A stretch of DNA of 64,000 nt from Clostridiaceae bacterium. Lineage in GTDB: Bacteria > Bacillota > Clostridia > Lachnospirales > Lachnospiraceae. Position numbers and translations under genes: made by a program. Positions 24,840 to 33,461 of this stretch are shown piece by piece (position 1 is the first letter of the stretch; every line of letters starts with the position of its first letter). The stretch covers positions 1 through 64,000 of the forward strand of contig CAJTGF010000015.1 in assembly GCA_910575585.1 (NCBI GenBank). The letters run 5' to 3'. The notes under the pieces are model-generated. The model was not told the DNA's origin. It worked only from the letters and a program-made list of their open reading frames with translations, and did not search any database.

Positions 24840-26345
24840 ATGGAAGTGGAATACCTAAGGGAAATGCGGCAGAATTATCTGATGATCCAGGTGGAGGAGA
24901 GCCGGGAGCAGGGCTATGAAGCCAGGATGATGATAGGCAATACCATAGACGGATTGTTAAGATTCCGGATAAAAAAGTCGGATAAGTGCTGCAGGTTTTG
25001 CTATGAGATCACTTCAAAACAGCCGTTGAGCAGACTATTGGAGAAAAAAGCCATAACTGCGGTACAGCTTCGGGGGCTGATCCTGGGTATTGCCCGGACT
25101 TTGACCAAAATGGAAGATTATCTCCTGTCAGAGGAACAGATCCTTCTTGACCCGGATTACATCTATGTGGAGCCGGAGGAATATCAGCCGTTTCTTTGTC
25201 TGCTGCCTGGGAAAAAGGGGAACTTCCCGGAAGAGTTCAGTCAGTTTTTGCAGTACCTTCTGGGCAATACGGACCACGAAGATAAGGAGGCCGTTGTGTT
25301 GATCTATGGTCTGTACCGCGAAAGCCTGAAAGAAAACTACGGATTGGACAATCTTTTAAGATGGCTGATGAAAGAAAACTATCCAAATATGGAGTATCGA
25401 AACAAAGAGGAGAGGTGTGAGACAATAGGGACGGAAAATACGAATCCATGGGATAACGATGGGAAAAAGCCGGAAAAGGCAGAAACCGGGTCTTGGCAGG
25501 CGGCAAAACATCAACGGATCAGGGACTTTGGGGACTATCCGTCGGGACGCGGTCCAGAAGCAGGGGCAGAGGAACGTCCGGGATACCTTTATTTTTTGCC
25601 GGGAACGGTCATGATCTTGCTGGCAGCCGTTATCCGCTTTTTTTCGGGAAGATACGGATTAATGCCCTATGCAGCCGGATTGGCGGCGGCCGGGATCCTT
25701 GTTCTGGTGCTGGGAAGTATCCTGGGCTGCTGGAAATGGCTTGCTGCAAGGGGAAAGCATCCAGAGAAAGACTCCTCCCCGGTATCTTATGGTCCCTCAT
25801 CTTGCAGTCAATTGTCCTGCGGGAACACCTTAACCGAAGAACAGACATCTTTTAGAGAGACATCTAGTAAAACATCAGGATTGAATCCATTGTTCAGCGA
25901 TCAAAATCCCCAATCAAAAGTATCAGCCCAGGCAGGCCGGTGGCAGATGATATTTGAAGAACCGGAGGAACCGAAGGAGGAAGAGATATCATTGCCGGCA
26001 GACCCTTCCAATGAGGAGATGCATACGGTACTGCTGTGGGGCCAAAGTGAAGAAAAAATTGTCAGGAGCCTCATAAGCCAGGATGGAGAACCGGATATTG
26101 TGTTATCATATTATCCGTTTATCATCGGAAAGCAGGAAGGGCTTTGTGACCATGTGATTGAAAAAAGTACGGTCAGCCGGCTCCATGTCCGCATAGACGA
26201 GACGGAAGCAGGATATCAGGTGACGGATTTAAACTCCACCAACGGAACTTTCGTAAACGGACGGCTTTTAGATGCCAACGGCACCGCTCTGATCCAGCCG
26301 GGAGATGAGGTTGGAGTTGCGGATTTAAAGTTCCGGCTAAAATAA
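24840..26345 (+). CDS. DUF6382-like protein with membrane helices and FHA domain
   Basis: 501 residues. The N-terminal 170 residues (EYLREMRQNYLMIQVEE...) match the general form of DUF6382 proteins next to clostridial Tad loci. Two adjacent membrane helices (about 247-297) follow, then a linker and a C-terminal FHA domain with IIGKQEGLCDHVI, STVSRLHVRI and DLNSTNGTFVNG. FHA domains bind phosphothreonine, so this protein may link pilus assembly to a Ser/Thr kinase; none is encoded nearby. The start is uncertain between 24840 and an upstream TTG. Last gene of the Tad operon. Confidence 0.8.
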   Translation: MEVEYLREMRQNYLMIQVEESREQGYEARMMIGNTIDGLLRFRIKKSDKCCRFCYEITSKQPLSRLLEKKAITAVQLRGLILGIARTLTKMEDYLLSEEQILLDPDYIYVEPEEYQPFLCLLPGKKGNFPEEFSQFLQYLLGNTDHEDKEAVVLIYGLYRESLKENYGLDNLLRWLMKENYPNMEYRNKEERCETIGTENTNPWDNDGKKPEKAETGSWQAAKHQRIRDFGDYPSGRGPEAGAEERPGYLYFLPGTVMILLAAVIRFFSGRYGLMPYAAGLAAAGILVLVLGSILGCWKWLAARGKHPEKDSSPVSYGPSSCSQLSCGNTLTEEQTSFRETSSKTSGLNPLFSDQNPQSKVSAQAGRWQMIFEEPEEPKEEEISLPADPSNEEMHTVLLWGQSEEKIVRSLISQDGEPDIVLSYYPFIIGKQEGLCDHVIEKSTVSRLHVRIDETEAGYQVTDLNSTNGTFVNGRLLDANGTALIQPGDEVGVADLKFRLK

Positions 26346-26349
26346 CTGC

Positions 26350-26378
26350 TTAACAAAACCGGACTGCTATGGTAGAAT
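26350..26378 (+). promoter_or_regulatory. Promoter of rhomboid-HIT genes
   Basis: TTAACA, 17 bases, TAGAAT, about 30 bases before the rhomboid start codon. Confidence 0.65.
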
Positions 26379-26408
26379 GAGGTTACATAAGTTCTAAGGG
26401 AGACAGCG

Positions 26409-27035
26409 ATGGGACAAGAGAGATACCGGAAAACCGCTTATGTAACGTTTGCTATCATAGTCGCCAACATACTGTGCTTTCTGTATCTGGAGACACAGGG
26501 ATCCACGGAGGATGCCAGGTTTATGATCGATCATGGAGCCATGTTTGAACCGGCTATCCTGTACGCAAACGAGTACTGGCGGCTTTTGACATCTGTTTTT
26601 ATGCATTTTGGCGTGGAACACCTGGCCAACAATATGCTGATCCTGTTTGTTCTGGGCGACAATCTGGAGCGGGCTCTGGGAAAAGTGAAGTATGCCGTTT
26701 TTTATCTGGTATGCGGGATCGGAGCTAATGCGGCATCTTTTTGGGTGAATATTACACGGGAAGATTATGCGGTGTCAGCAGGCGCTTCGGGAGCTGTGTT
26801 CGGAGTGATCGGAGGCTTGGTTTACGCAGTGGCAGTAAACAAAGGGCGGCTGGAGGATTTAAGTTCCAGACAGATGGTGATCCTGGCGGCGTTTTCTCTT
26901 TATCATGGTTTTACCAGCAGCGGAGTGAACAATACGGCTCACGTGGCAGGGCTGTTTCTGGGGATCGTTATGGGCATGATCTTGTATCGGAAGACGGAAA
27001 AAAGAACTGGTTGGATTGAGGAGGACATATGGTAA
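26409..27035 (+). CDS. Rhomboid family intramembrane serine protease
   Basis: 208 residues with six predicted membrane helices. The catalytic Ser is in SAGASGAVFGVIGG (about residue 137) and the His in NTAHVAGLFLG (about 181). It also has the EYWRLLTSVFMHFG and HLANNM motifs of helix 1-2 in bacterial rhomboids. It cleaves membrane proteins within the bilayer; the substrate is unknown. AGGGAGA precedes the ATG. The stop overlaps the HIT gene by seven bases. Confidence 0.92.
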   Translation: MGQERYRKTAYVTFAIIVANILCFLYLETQGSTEDARFMIDHGAMFEPAILYANEYWRLLTSVFMHFGVEHLANNMLILFVLGDNLERALGKVKYAVFYLVCGIGANAASFWVNITREDYAVSAGASGAVFGVIGGLVYAVAVNKGRLEDLSSRQMVILAAFSLYHGFTSSGVNNTAHVAGLFLGIVMGMILYRKTEKRTGWIEEDIW

Positions 27036-27445
27036 AAGATGATTGTATTTTCTGTAAACTTGCTAACGGAGTGATCCCTGCGGCGTCGCTGTATGAGGAT
27101 GATGCGTTTCGTGTGATCCTGGATGCCAATCCGGCTTCGAAGGGCCATGCGCTGATCTTGCCAAAGCATCACTATCAGGATCTTTGTGAACTGGATGAAG
27201 CCATTGGCGCGAAAGTCCTTAATGTGGCGGCAAAGATTGGAAAAGCCATGACAGACGGTTTGGGCTGTGCCGGGTTTAATCTGGTGCAGAACAATGGTGA
27301 GGCTGCCGGACAGACAGTCATGCATTTTCATGTGCATGTGATCCCCCGCTATGAAGGCGGACCTAAGATAGCGGCCTGGGATCCAGGTGCAGTTTCCGCC
27401 GAAGAGACGAAGGAGATCATCGAGGCGGTAACAACCCGGTTGTAG
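27029..27445 (+). CDS. HIT family nucleotide hydrolase
   Basis: 138 residues of the Hint branch of the histidine triad family. CIFCKLANGVIPA carries a Cys pair, and the active-site triad is in QTVMHFHVHVIPR at about residue 95-107. Members hydrolyse nucleoside phosphoramidates or dinucleoside polyphosphates in the cytoplasm. It is coupled to the rhomboid gene by overlap. Confidence 0.95.
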   Translation: MVKDDCIFCKLANGVIPAASLYEDDAFRVILDANPASKGHALILPKHHYQDLCELDEAIGAKVLNVAAKIGKAMTDGLGCAGFNLVQNNGEAAGQTVMHFHVHVIPRYEGGPKIAAWDPGAVSAEETKEIIEAVTTRL

Positions 27446-27521
27446 TCAGAAGGTGTACTTACTATGCACAGGCAGCAATTCCTGTAAACATGATAAGAAA
27501 CCTGAACTATAGGAGAATACC

Positions 27522-28034
27522 ATGCGTCAAGAACATAAGGAATTGTTGCGGGAACTGTACGAAACATATCAAAAAGCGCTGCGTCTGGCTGCTTTTGGAA
27601 AGAAAGTGCCGGAATGTGAAGTTGATGATATTATCCAGGATACATTCGTCGCGTTTATGGATAATTATGGAGACCGCTTCCCGGACTGGAACGACGCCCA
27701 GATCAAAGGGATGCTGATGAAGATCTTCTATAACCGCTGCAACGACTATTTCCGCAATAAGCAACGCCATGAGGAGATCAGTATAGACACTGTGCAGGTT
27801 CAGGAAAAACGGGATGCCGGCAGCAGTCTGATCGAGAAAGAGGAACTGGAGATGATCCGGAAAGACATTTCAGACATGTCGCCTGCCCTGCGGGAGGTGG
27901 CCATCCTTCACATGATAGAAGGACGGCCCAGAAGTCAGGTTTGCAAAATCCTGAACATCAATGATGCCACGTGCAGAATGCGGATATCCAGGATCAGAAG
28001 CCGCATACAGAAACTGCTTAAAGAGCAGGATTAG
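27522..28034 (+). CDS. ECF-type RNA polymerase sigma factor
   Basis: 170 residues with sigma region 2 (VDDIIQDTFVAFMDNYG, then IFYNRCNDYFRNKQR, about 35-87) and region 4 (SPALREVAILHMIEGRPRSQVCKIL followed by RMRISRIRSRIQKLL). It directs RNA polymerase to a specific regulon, often under a membrane anti-sigma factor. The gene at 29236 encodes such a membrane protein but is separated by murG on the opposite strand. AGGAGAATACC precedes the ATG. Its end overlaps the end of murG by four bases. Confidence 0.88.
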   Translation: MRQEHKELLRELYETYQKALRLAAFGKKVPECEVDDIIQDTFVAFMDNYGDRFPDWNDAQIKGMLMKIFYNRCNDYFRNKQRHEEISIDTVQVQEKRDAGSSLIEKEELEMIRKDISDMSPALREVAILHMIEGRPRSQVCKILNINDATCRMRISRIRSRIQKLLKEQD

Positions 28035-29104
28035 TCTTGGCGGGCCGAACACGCCTGGATCAGATCTGTGATGGTTTGTATGGCGTTGTTTAAGTGGCTC
28101 TGTTCCATCGCGTGGATGAAGGATCCGCGGTTTTCAAAAGTTTCCCGGATTGCCTGGTACAAGCTGTCATCGGTTAGGGATTCCTCTTCCAGGACCGTGC
28201 TGAATCCCTGTCTGGCAAAGGAATTGGCGTTAAGGATCTGATCTCCCCTGCTGGCAGCGGCTGACAGCGGTATCAAAACATTCGGCTTGCGCAGCGCCAG
28301 GATCTCACAGATGGAGTTGGCGCCTGCCCTGGACAGTACCAGGTCGGCAGCGGCAAACAGATGCTTTAACGGCGCGTCAACATACTCATATTGTACATAT
28401 CCTTTGACATTGATAAGGCTTTCATCCAGATGGGCCTTTCCGCAGATATGTACCACCTGATAGTCGGGCAGCAGACGAGGCAGAAGATTCCGCACAGCGG
28501 TGTTGACGGTTACGGAGCCGAGACTTCCGCCGATAACCAGTATGACCGGCTTATCAGCCGCGAGATGGGCATACTGGAGACCGGACAGACGGTCGCCCTT
28601 AAGAAGTTCCGCCCGGATGGGAGAGCCTGTAAGCACGGCTTTCTCTTTGGGAAGATACTGGAGCGTCTCGGGGAAGTTGCAGCAGACCTTTTTCGCGGAA
28701 GGGATGCAGAGCTTGTTGGCAAGTCCCGGAGTCATATCAGATTCATGGATAATGGCAGGGATGCCATAGTGCCTGGCAGCCAGCACCACAGGGACAGCCA
28801 CAAATCCGCCTTTGGAAAAGACCACATCAGGTTTATATTTTTTCAGAAGCTTCCGGGCTTCCCCATATCCTTTTATTACCCGGAAAGGATCGGAGAAATT
28901 TTTCAGATCGAAATAGCGGCGAAGTTTACCCGAGGAAATCCCGTCATAGGGGATTTGGGCGTTTTCGATAAGCTTTTTCTCGATCCCCTCATAGGAACCG
29001 ATATAGCGGATCTCGTACCCAAGTTCCCGCAGAGAAGGAATAAGCGCCAGATTTGGTGTCACGTGGCCGGCAGTTCCTCCGCCGGTTAAAATAATCTTTT
29101 TCAT
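28031..29104 (-). CDS. murG: UDP-GlcNAc:lipid I GlcNAc transferase MurG
   Basis: Makes lipid II in peptidoglycan synthesis at the inner face of the membrane. 357 residues of the GT-B fold: TGGGTAGHVTPNLAL at the N-terminus, SKGGFVAVPVVLAA, HESDMTPGLANKL, VIGGSLGS and the donor-site SRAGANSICEILALRKPNVLIPLS. Length is normal. It is a single gene on the minus strand, wedged between the sigma factor and the presumed anti-sigma gene. Confidence 0.97.
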   Translation of the reverse strand: MKKIILTGGGTAGHVTPNLALIPSLRELGYEIRYIGSYEGIEKKLIENAQIPYDGISSGKLRRYFDLKNFSDPFRVIKGYGEARKLLKKYKPDVVFSKGGFVAVPVVLAARHYGIPAIIHESDMTPGLANKLCIPSAKKVCCNFPETLQYLPKEKAVLTGSPIRAELLKGDRLSGLQYAHLAADKPVILVIGGSLGSVTVNTAVRNLLPRLLPDYQVVHICGKAHLDESLINVKGYVQYEYVDAPLKHLFAAADLVLSRAGANSICEILALRKPNVLIPLSAAASRGDQILNANSFARQGFSTVLEEESLTDDSLYQAIRETFENRGSFIHAMEQSHLNNAIQTITDLIQACSARQD

Positions 29105-29235
29105 AAAATGCGGCCTCCAATTTTACATAACGTATGCCCGAAGGGCAGCCATATACTTATATTATACTAAACCATCATCTAAAAAAGTCAACCCCAAAAC
29201 CCTATGGAACATGATTTCCTGAAATCCGAAGAATT

Positions 29236-30054
29236 ATGCGAGGTAGCCCTGTGAAGAATAATGATAAAAGGCAACTGGACAACAACTTCATAGAGCAAAA
29301 AGTAGCGGAGGCATTCGGATATTCGGATGAACAGCTGGCCGAAGAACTGGACCGGTTAATGGAAGAGGCAGAAAAAAGCCAGGACAAAGCCTTGGAGGCG
29401 CCGGAAGGGGAATTTGAGCGGATCTGGAGCAGGGTGGAACGGGGACATGATAAAAGCCGTAATAAGGGCAGCAGGGTGAAGAGACTGGTTAAGGTGATGG
29501 GTGTGGCGGCAGCTTTGGGGATGATGTTGTTTGGCGGTAGTATGTGGGTGGGGGCTAAAAGATATTATGTGAATGAGGTTCGGGAACGAGAAGATTTGGA
29601 GAACGTGATAGCAATTAATAATAGTCCAGATAACTTAAATTCGGATGAAGCCTCTAAGGAAAAAATAGCTTATGAACAGATAAAAGAGGAGTTAAATATA
29701 GAAGTTCTTGAATTATCATATCTTCCTGATGATATGACATTGATTAGGTTAAAGATGTTTAAAACTAAAGGGAGATTAGAATTTGTACGTGAATCAGAAT
29801 GGTTGTTTTTTTATCAGGGTCTGAATGAAAAACCAAGTTCACTTAGTTATGCTTCTGATATGGATGTATTTAAATATATTTACAATCCGTTTTTAGCTAA
29901 GGATATTCCGGTTTATCAAAAACAGCTAGAAAATGGAGATATTGAATTTAGTGTTCGGATTATAACTGGAAATTCTTATTATATAATGGAAGGTATTATT
30001 GATTTCGAAGATTTTACTCAAATTGTTTGTGGAATCAAACCATATGACGATTAA
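29236..30054 (+). CDS. Single-pass membrane protein, likely anti-sigma factor (mosaic)
   Basis: 272 residues. The N-terminal cytoplasmic part (to about 85) is charged with KVAEAFGYSDEQLAEELDRLMEEAE, followed by a membrane helix (VMGVAAALGMMLFGGSMWVG) and an extracellular domain that resembles DUF4367 type domains (LNIEVLELSYLPDDMTLIRLKM). This is a common form of anti-sigma partner in Clostridia, hence the call. Base composition changes sharply near 29600: the part for the cytoplasmic domain and helix is GC-balanced, the outer domain is AT-rich. A GTG at 29251 with GAGGT before it is an alternative start. Confidence 0.65.
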   Translation: MRGSPVKNNDKRQLDNNFIEQKVAEAFGYSDEQLAEELDRLMEEAEKSQDKALEAPEGEFERIWSRVERGHDKSRNKGSRVKRLVKVMGVAAALGMMLFGGSMWVGAKRYYVNEVREREDLENVIAINNSPDNLNSDEASKEKIAYEQIKEELNIEVLELSYLPDDMTLIRLKMFKTKGRLEFVRESEWLFFYQGLNEKPSSLSYASDMDVFKYIYNPFLAKDIPVYQKQLENGDIEFSVRIITGNSYYIMEGIIDFEDFTQIVCGIKPYDD

Positions 30055-30081
30055 AGACGATATGATACAGGAGGAAATAAA

Positions 30082-30606
30082 TTGAAAAAAAAGATTGGTA
30101 AATTAGTATGTATAACACTTTCATTAATGATAATAGCTGTGAGTACTGTTTATGCTAGAGAGTTACCTGTAAAAAGTGTAGCAGAGGTATCAAATTCAGA
30201 AAGAGAGTTAGAACCTAGAAGTCGTTATCTTGCAAGTGCTATATCGGAAATAACAAATGAAGGTGAAGGTGTTTTAGGGATATATGCAGATTTTGTATCA
30301 TATAATGAAATCCCTTGGGCACGTATAACCATTAAATTGGAGAGAAGTAAAGGAGCATCTGGAAGTTGGAGTTTAGTAAAAACATATACACAAGAGTTTA
30401 CATCTGCCGATGACCCTAATGGAACACTCCATTCAGGCGAGATGGAGTTCAGTGTTTACGGATTAGCAACAGATTATTATTATCGATTAACCTGTGAACA
30501 TAAAGTAAAGACACCTAGCGGTGAATATGAAACTAAAACAACAAGAACAGATGGCGTACTTTTAACATCTTATCCAGTATATCGAAGTTTAAATGAAGTA
30601 AAGTAA
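30082..30606 (+). CDS. Secreted beta-rich protein
   Basis: 174 residues starting at TTG behind GGAGGAAATAAA. The N-terminus MKKKIGKLVCITLSLMIIAVSTVYA is a signal peptide with likely cleavage after YARE or VYA. The mature part (about 150 residues) has alternating pattern typical of a beta-sandwich (GSWSLVKTYTQEF, DYYYRLTCEHKVKT). It resembles small secreted DUF6147-like proteins of gut Firmicutes, a loose match. It is AT-rich like the 3' part of the gene upstream, with which it is probably cotranscribed. Confidence 0.6.
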   Translation: MKKKIGKLVCITLSLMIIAVSTVYARELPVKSVAEVSNSERELEPRSRYLASAISEITNEGEGVLGIYADFVSYNEIPWARITIKLERSKGASGSWSLVKTYTQEFTSADDPNGTLHSGEMEFSVYGLATDYYYRLTCEHKVKTPSGEYETKTTRTDGVLLTSYPVYRSLNEVK

Positions 30607-31118
30607 GAGGTTGATTTTATAATTGTTAATATACAGAAAAAAGGAAATATTAATTATATATAATTGATGGTCTTTAGAATATTCTATCTATGATTCTATG
30701 CTATCCGGTCGGAATCTCTCTTCCTTTATAGATTATACTAAAAAAATAGATATTGTTTTTCCCTGATTTAGAAATGATTAATATATCTAAGCTTTGTAGG
30801 AAGAGGGATTCTGAAGGGAGTGTAAAAAAGTAGAAGCAGGGAGATTTTGAAGTGTCAGGTTATATTAAATCAGAATATAACCTATAATTTGTAGAAGTTC
30901 TTCGTGAGAATGTTAGAAGTATGGCTTTGATTTCTATTTATTTAGATAATATGTTGTCTCTTATTTATTCAATTATAATCATATCCCCCCACAATTACAA
31001 AAAATACTACTTGGATTAAAAACAGTATTTTGCTATAATAGGACTATTATCATGTAAACAGCGGAAAATATCATAAAAGTCATAGCAAGTGCGATTAACG
31101 TAAGAGCGATGACGGGAA
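30607..31118. other. AT-rich gene-free stretch with two inverted repeats
   Basis: No gene is seen in 510 bases. Two structures stand out: GAATCTCTCTTCCT (30712-30725) against AGGAAGAGGGATTC (30798-30811), one mismatch over 14; and the perfect 9-bp stem GGTTATATT / AATATAACC at 30859-30883. The part nearest the PRD regulator gene (after about 31020) probably holds its promoter, but no clear boxes stand out. Confidence 0.55.
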
Positions 31119-31130
31119 GTGGAGATGCGC

Positions 31131-33092
31131 ATGGTTAGCAGGCAGATGAGTGATATTTATCGAAAACTGTCCGAAAACGAATATCAGACAGCCGAGGCAA
31201 TAGCCGAGGAACTGGGTGTCAGCAGTAAGACGATACGCAACCAGTTAAAGAATTTAAATGAGTTATTAAGTGAATTTGAGGTCCATGTAGAGTCAAAGCA
31301 CGGGGCGGGATACCGTTTGGCGGTCCATAACCCCAGCCGGAGGAAGGAACTGGAAGAGCTGATGCAGAAGCGGGAGCTGCAGGAGTCGGCTATCCCCAAT
31401 TCTTCTGAGGAGCGGGTGCAGTACCTTTTGGAATACCTTCTCAATGGGGAGGGGTATGTGAAGCTGGATGATCTAAGCGAATTGCTTTATATTTCCAAGA
31501 AGACGCTGACCAATAATCTGAAGGAAGTGGAATGTCTTCTGGGGGAATATAACCTGTGCCTTAAGAGGAAGCCCAACTATGGTGTCCGGGTGGAAGGCAA
31601 GGAGTTTGACCGTCGTTTGTGCATTGCCGGATATGTGGCAAAGAAGATACGGCTGCTGGAGAAGCTGGATGGGGATCAGGATGTGACCGAGGAGATCCAG
31701 TGGATTTACCAGTGTGTGCGGGGATGCCTGTCTAAATATAATTTTGATATATCCAATGTGGCGTTTCAGAACCTGATCCTTCATATTCAGATAGCCATTC
31801 TGCGGATGCGGGGGGGACATTATGTGCCTATGGCCGAAGGCGACGGGGAGAAAGTGCGCAATAAAAAAACCTACCGCATGGCGGAAGAGATACTTGGCAG
31901 GATCAAGGATAAGTTTCAGGTGGAATTTCCGCCCAGTGAGATTGTGTACATAGCCATCCACTTGGAAGGAAAGAAGATGGTGGTCAATGTAGGGGGCGGC
32001 GAGGAGGCCGAAGGGAACCTGGTCATTAGCCAGGAGATCAGCGATCTGGTGGATCAGATGCTGGGGGCGATCTATGACGCGTTTAAGTTTGACTTCCGGG
32101 ATGATCTGGAGCTGCGGATGTCTTTGAGCCAGCATATGGTGCCTTTGGTGGTGAGGCTCCAGCATGACATGAAGCTGACCAATCCTCTGCTTAAGGATAT
32201 TAAGGAGCGCTATTCGTTTGCCTATACCATGGCCACAACGGCTTGCGTAGTGCTGAATCATAAGTTCCACAAGGCCATGAAAGAGGATGAGATTGGATAT
32301 ATCGCGCTTTTGTTTGCCCTGGCTCTGGAGAGGAAAAAAACAGAGGTGACCAAAAAGAATATTCTTTTGGTCTGCGCTTCGGGCAGAGGGAGCGCCCAGC
32401 TGCTATTACACAGATATAAGACGGAATTTGGTCCTTACCTTAATAAAATAAGTGTGTGTGATGTGGGGCGCATCGGCGAGCAGGATTTTACAGAGATCGA
32501 CTATGTGTTCACTACGGTGCCGATCCCGGTGAAGATCCCGGTGCCGATCCAGGAGGTAGAATATTTCCTGAAAAGTTCCGACATCCAGGCTGTGAAAAAG
32601 ACGCTAATGGGAAAGATTGACAGCCCTGTACTGGATATTTACCCCAAAGAATTGTTTCTTCCCCATATGAAATTTGCCAATAAAGAGGAAGCTTTAAGGA
32701 CTCTGTGCGGATTTGTGTGCGAGAAAGGGCTGGCGCCCAAGGAATTTATCGATTCTGTGCGGGCCAGGGAGGTGCTGGCCAAGACGGCTTTTGGCAATTT
32801 TGTGGCCATGCCCCATCCCATTGAGGTGATGGGGGAGTGTCCGTTTGTGTGCGTGGCGGTTTTGGATAAGCCGATCTTGTGGACCGAGGATGCCCCGGAC
32901 AGTCTGATCCAGGTGATCTTTTTGGTGTCTGTGGCCAATTATGAACATTTTGACGTGCAGAGGTTTTATCAGGTTACCGCAAAGCTTCTTTTGGACCAGG
33001 ACAGCATGCAGGAATTGATCCGGTGCCAGAGCTATGATACATTGAGGGATCTCCTCTTGAAAATGGAGCAGCTGGTGGAGGAGGAGATCTAA
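31131..33092 (+). CDS. PRD-containing transcriptional regulator with EIIB and EIIA domains
   Basis: About 653 residues, BglG/MtlR/LicR type. Domains in order: HTH_11 (AEAIAEELGVSSKTIRNQL), a second HTH (LSELLYISKKTLTNNL), PRD1 with His in LILHIQIAI and YIAIHLEGKK, PRD2 with His in SLSQHMVPL, a GatB-like EIIB domain with Cys in LLVCASGRGSAQ and a C-terminal EIIA domain with His in AMPHPIEV. The PTS phosphorylates such proteins to set their activity. In PRD2 the second His position reads YIALLFALALE, with Leu where His is usual. GTG and two ATGs (31119, 31125, 31131) are possible starts. It presumably controls the PTS genes downstream. Confidence 0.9.
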   Translation: MVSRQMSDIYRKLSENEYQTAEAIAEELGVSSKTIRNQLKNLNELLSEFEVHVESKHGAGYRLAVHNPSRRKELEELMQKRELQESAIPNSSEERVQYLLEYLLNGEGYVKLDDLSELLYISKKTLTNNLKEVECLLGEYNLCLKRKPNYGVRVEGKEFDRRLCIAGYVAKKIRLLEKLDGDQDVTEEIQWIYQCVRGCLSKYNFDISNVAFQNLILHIQIAILRMRGGHYVPMAEGDGEKVRNKKTYRMAEEILGRIKDKFQVEFPPSEIVYIAIHLEGKKMVVNVGGGEEAEGNLVISQEISDLVDQMLGAIYDAFKFDFRDDLELRMSLSQHMVPLVVRLQHDMKLTNPLLKDIKERYSFAYTMATTACVVLNHKFHKAMKEDEIGYIALLFALALERKKTEVTKKNILLVCASGRGSAQLLLHRYKTEFGPYLNKISVCDVGRIGEQDFTEIDYVFTTVPIPVKIPVPIQEVEYFLKSSDIQAVKKTLMGKIDSPVLDIYPKELFLPHMKFANKEEALRTLCGFVCEKGLAPKEFIDSVRAREVLAKTAFGNFVAMPHPIEVMGECPFVCVAVLDKPILWTEDAPDSLIQVIFLVSVANYEHFDVQRFYQVTAKLLLDQDSMQELIRCQSYDTLRDLLLKMEQLVEEEI

Positions 33093-33461
33093 GGATTAGG
33101 CGGTGATACAAAAGGTAAAAGGGACGCCTGGAAAGGGGCGTCAAAAACATAAATAGGCGAGAACGGTATTTTAGTGATATTGATGCCTTGTAAAAAAGGG
33201 GCCTGAAAAGTGAAAATTCCCAAAACATAGAAAAATCAGAGAAAATGGAGCGTATTATTATACAAGAAAATGGAGCGTATTTCCTTTAAAAACCGACAGA
33301 ATTGACATGGAAAACTGCCCGAAGGGAAAAATGTTCCACTTTAAAATGGAAAAAGTTGATATGGAGTTCTGGATTTGGGCATGGTATGATAAATATCAGT
33401 CAATATGACAGACCTAATAAACGCGCGCACATTAGGGAATGAAAACTTAGGAGGGTTCGCT
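33093..33461 (+). promoter_or_regulatory. Control region of the PTS operon with 17-bp direct repeats
   Basis: A hairpin GACGCC...GGCGTC (33122-33140) could end the regulator transcript. The 17-mer AGAAAATGGAGCGTATT occurs at 33240-33256 and again at 33265-33281, one start every 25 bases, so the copies lie on nearly the same DNA face pattern. A partial third copy, AAAATGGA, is at 33344. TTGACA occurs at 33302, and TATGAT at 33385, but their distance is wrong for one promoter. The repeats are the best candidate for the binding site of the PRD regulator. Confidence 0.55.

Noticed and set aside
33300-33400. Sigma54 (-24/-12) promoter before the PTS permease
   Set aside because: No TGGCAC-N5-TTGC pattern with correct spacing, and the regulator is of the PRD/HTH_11 type without a sigma54 domain.
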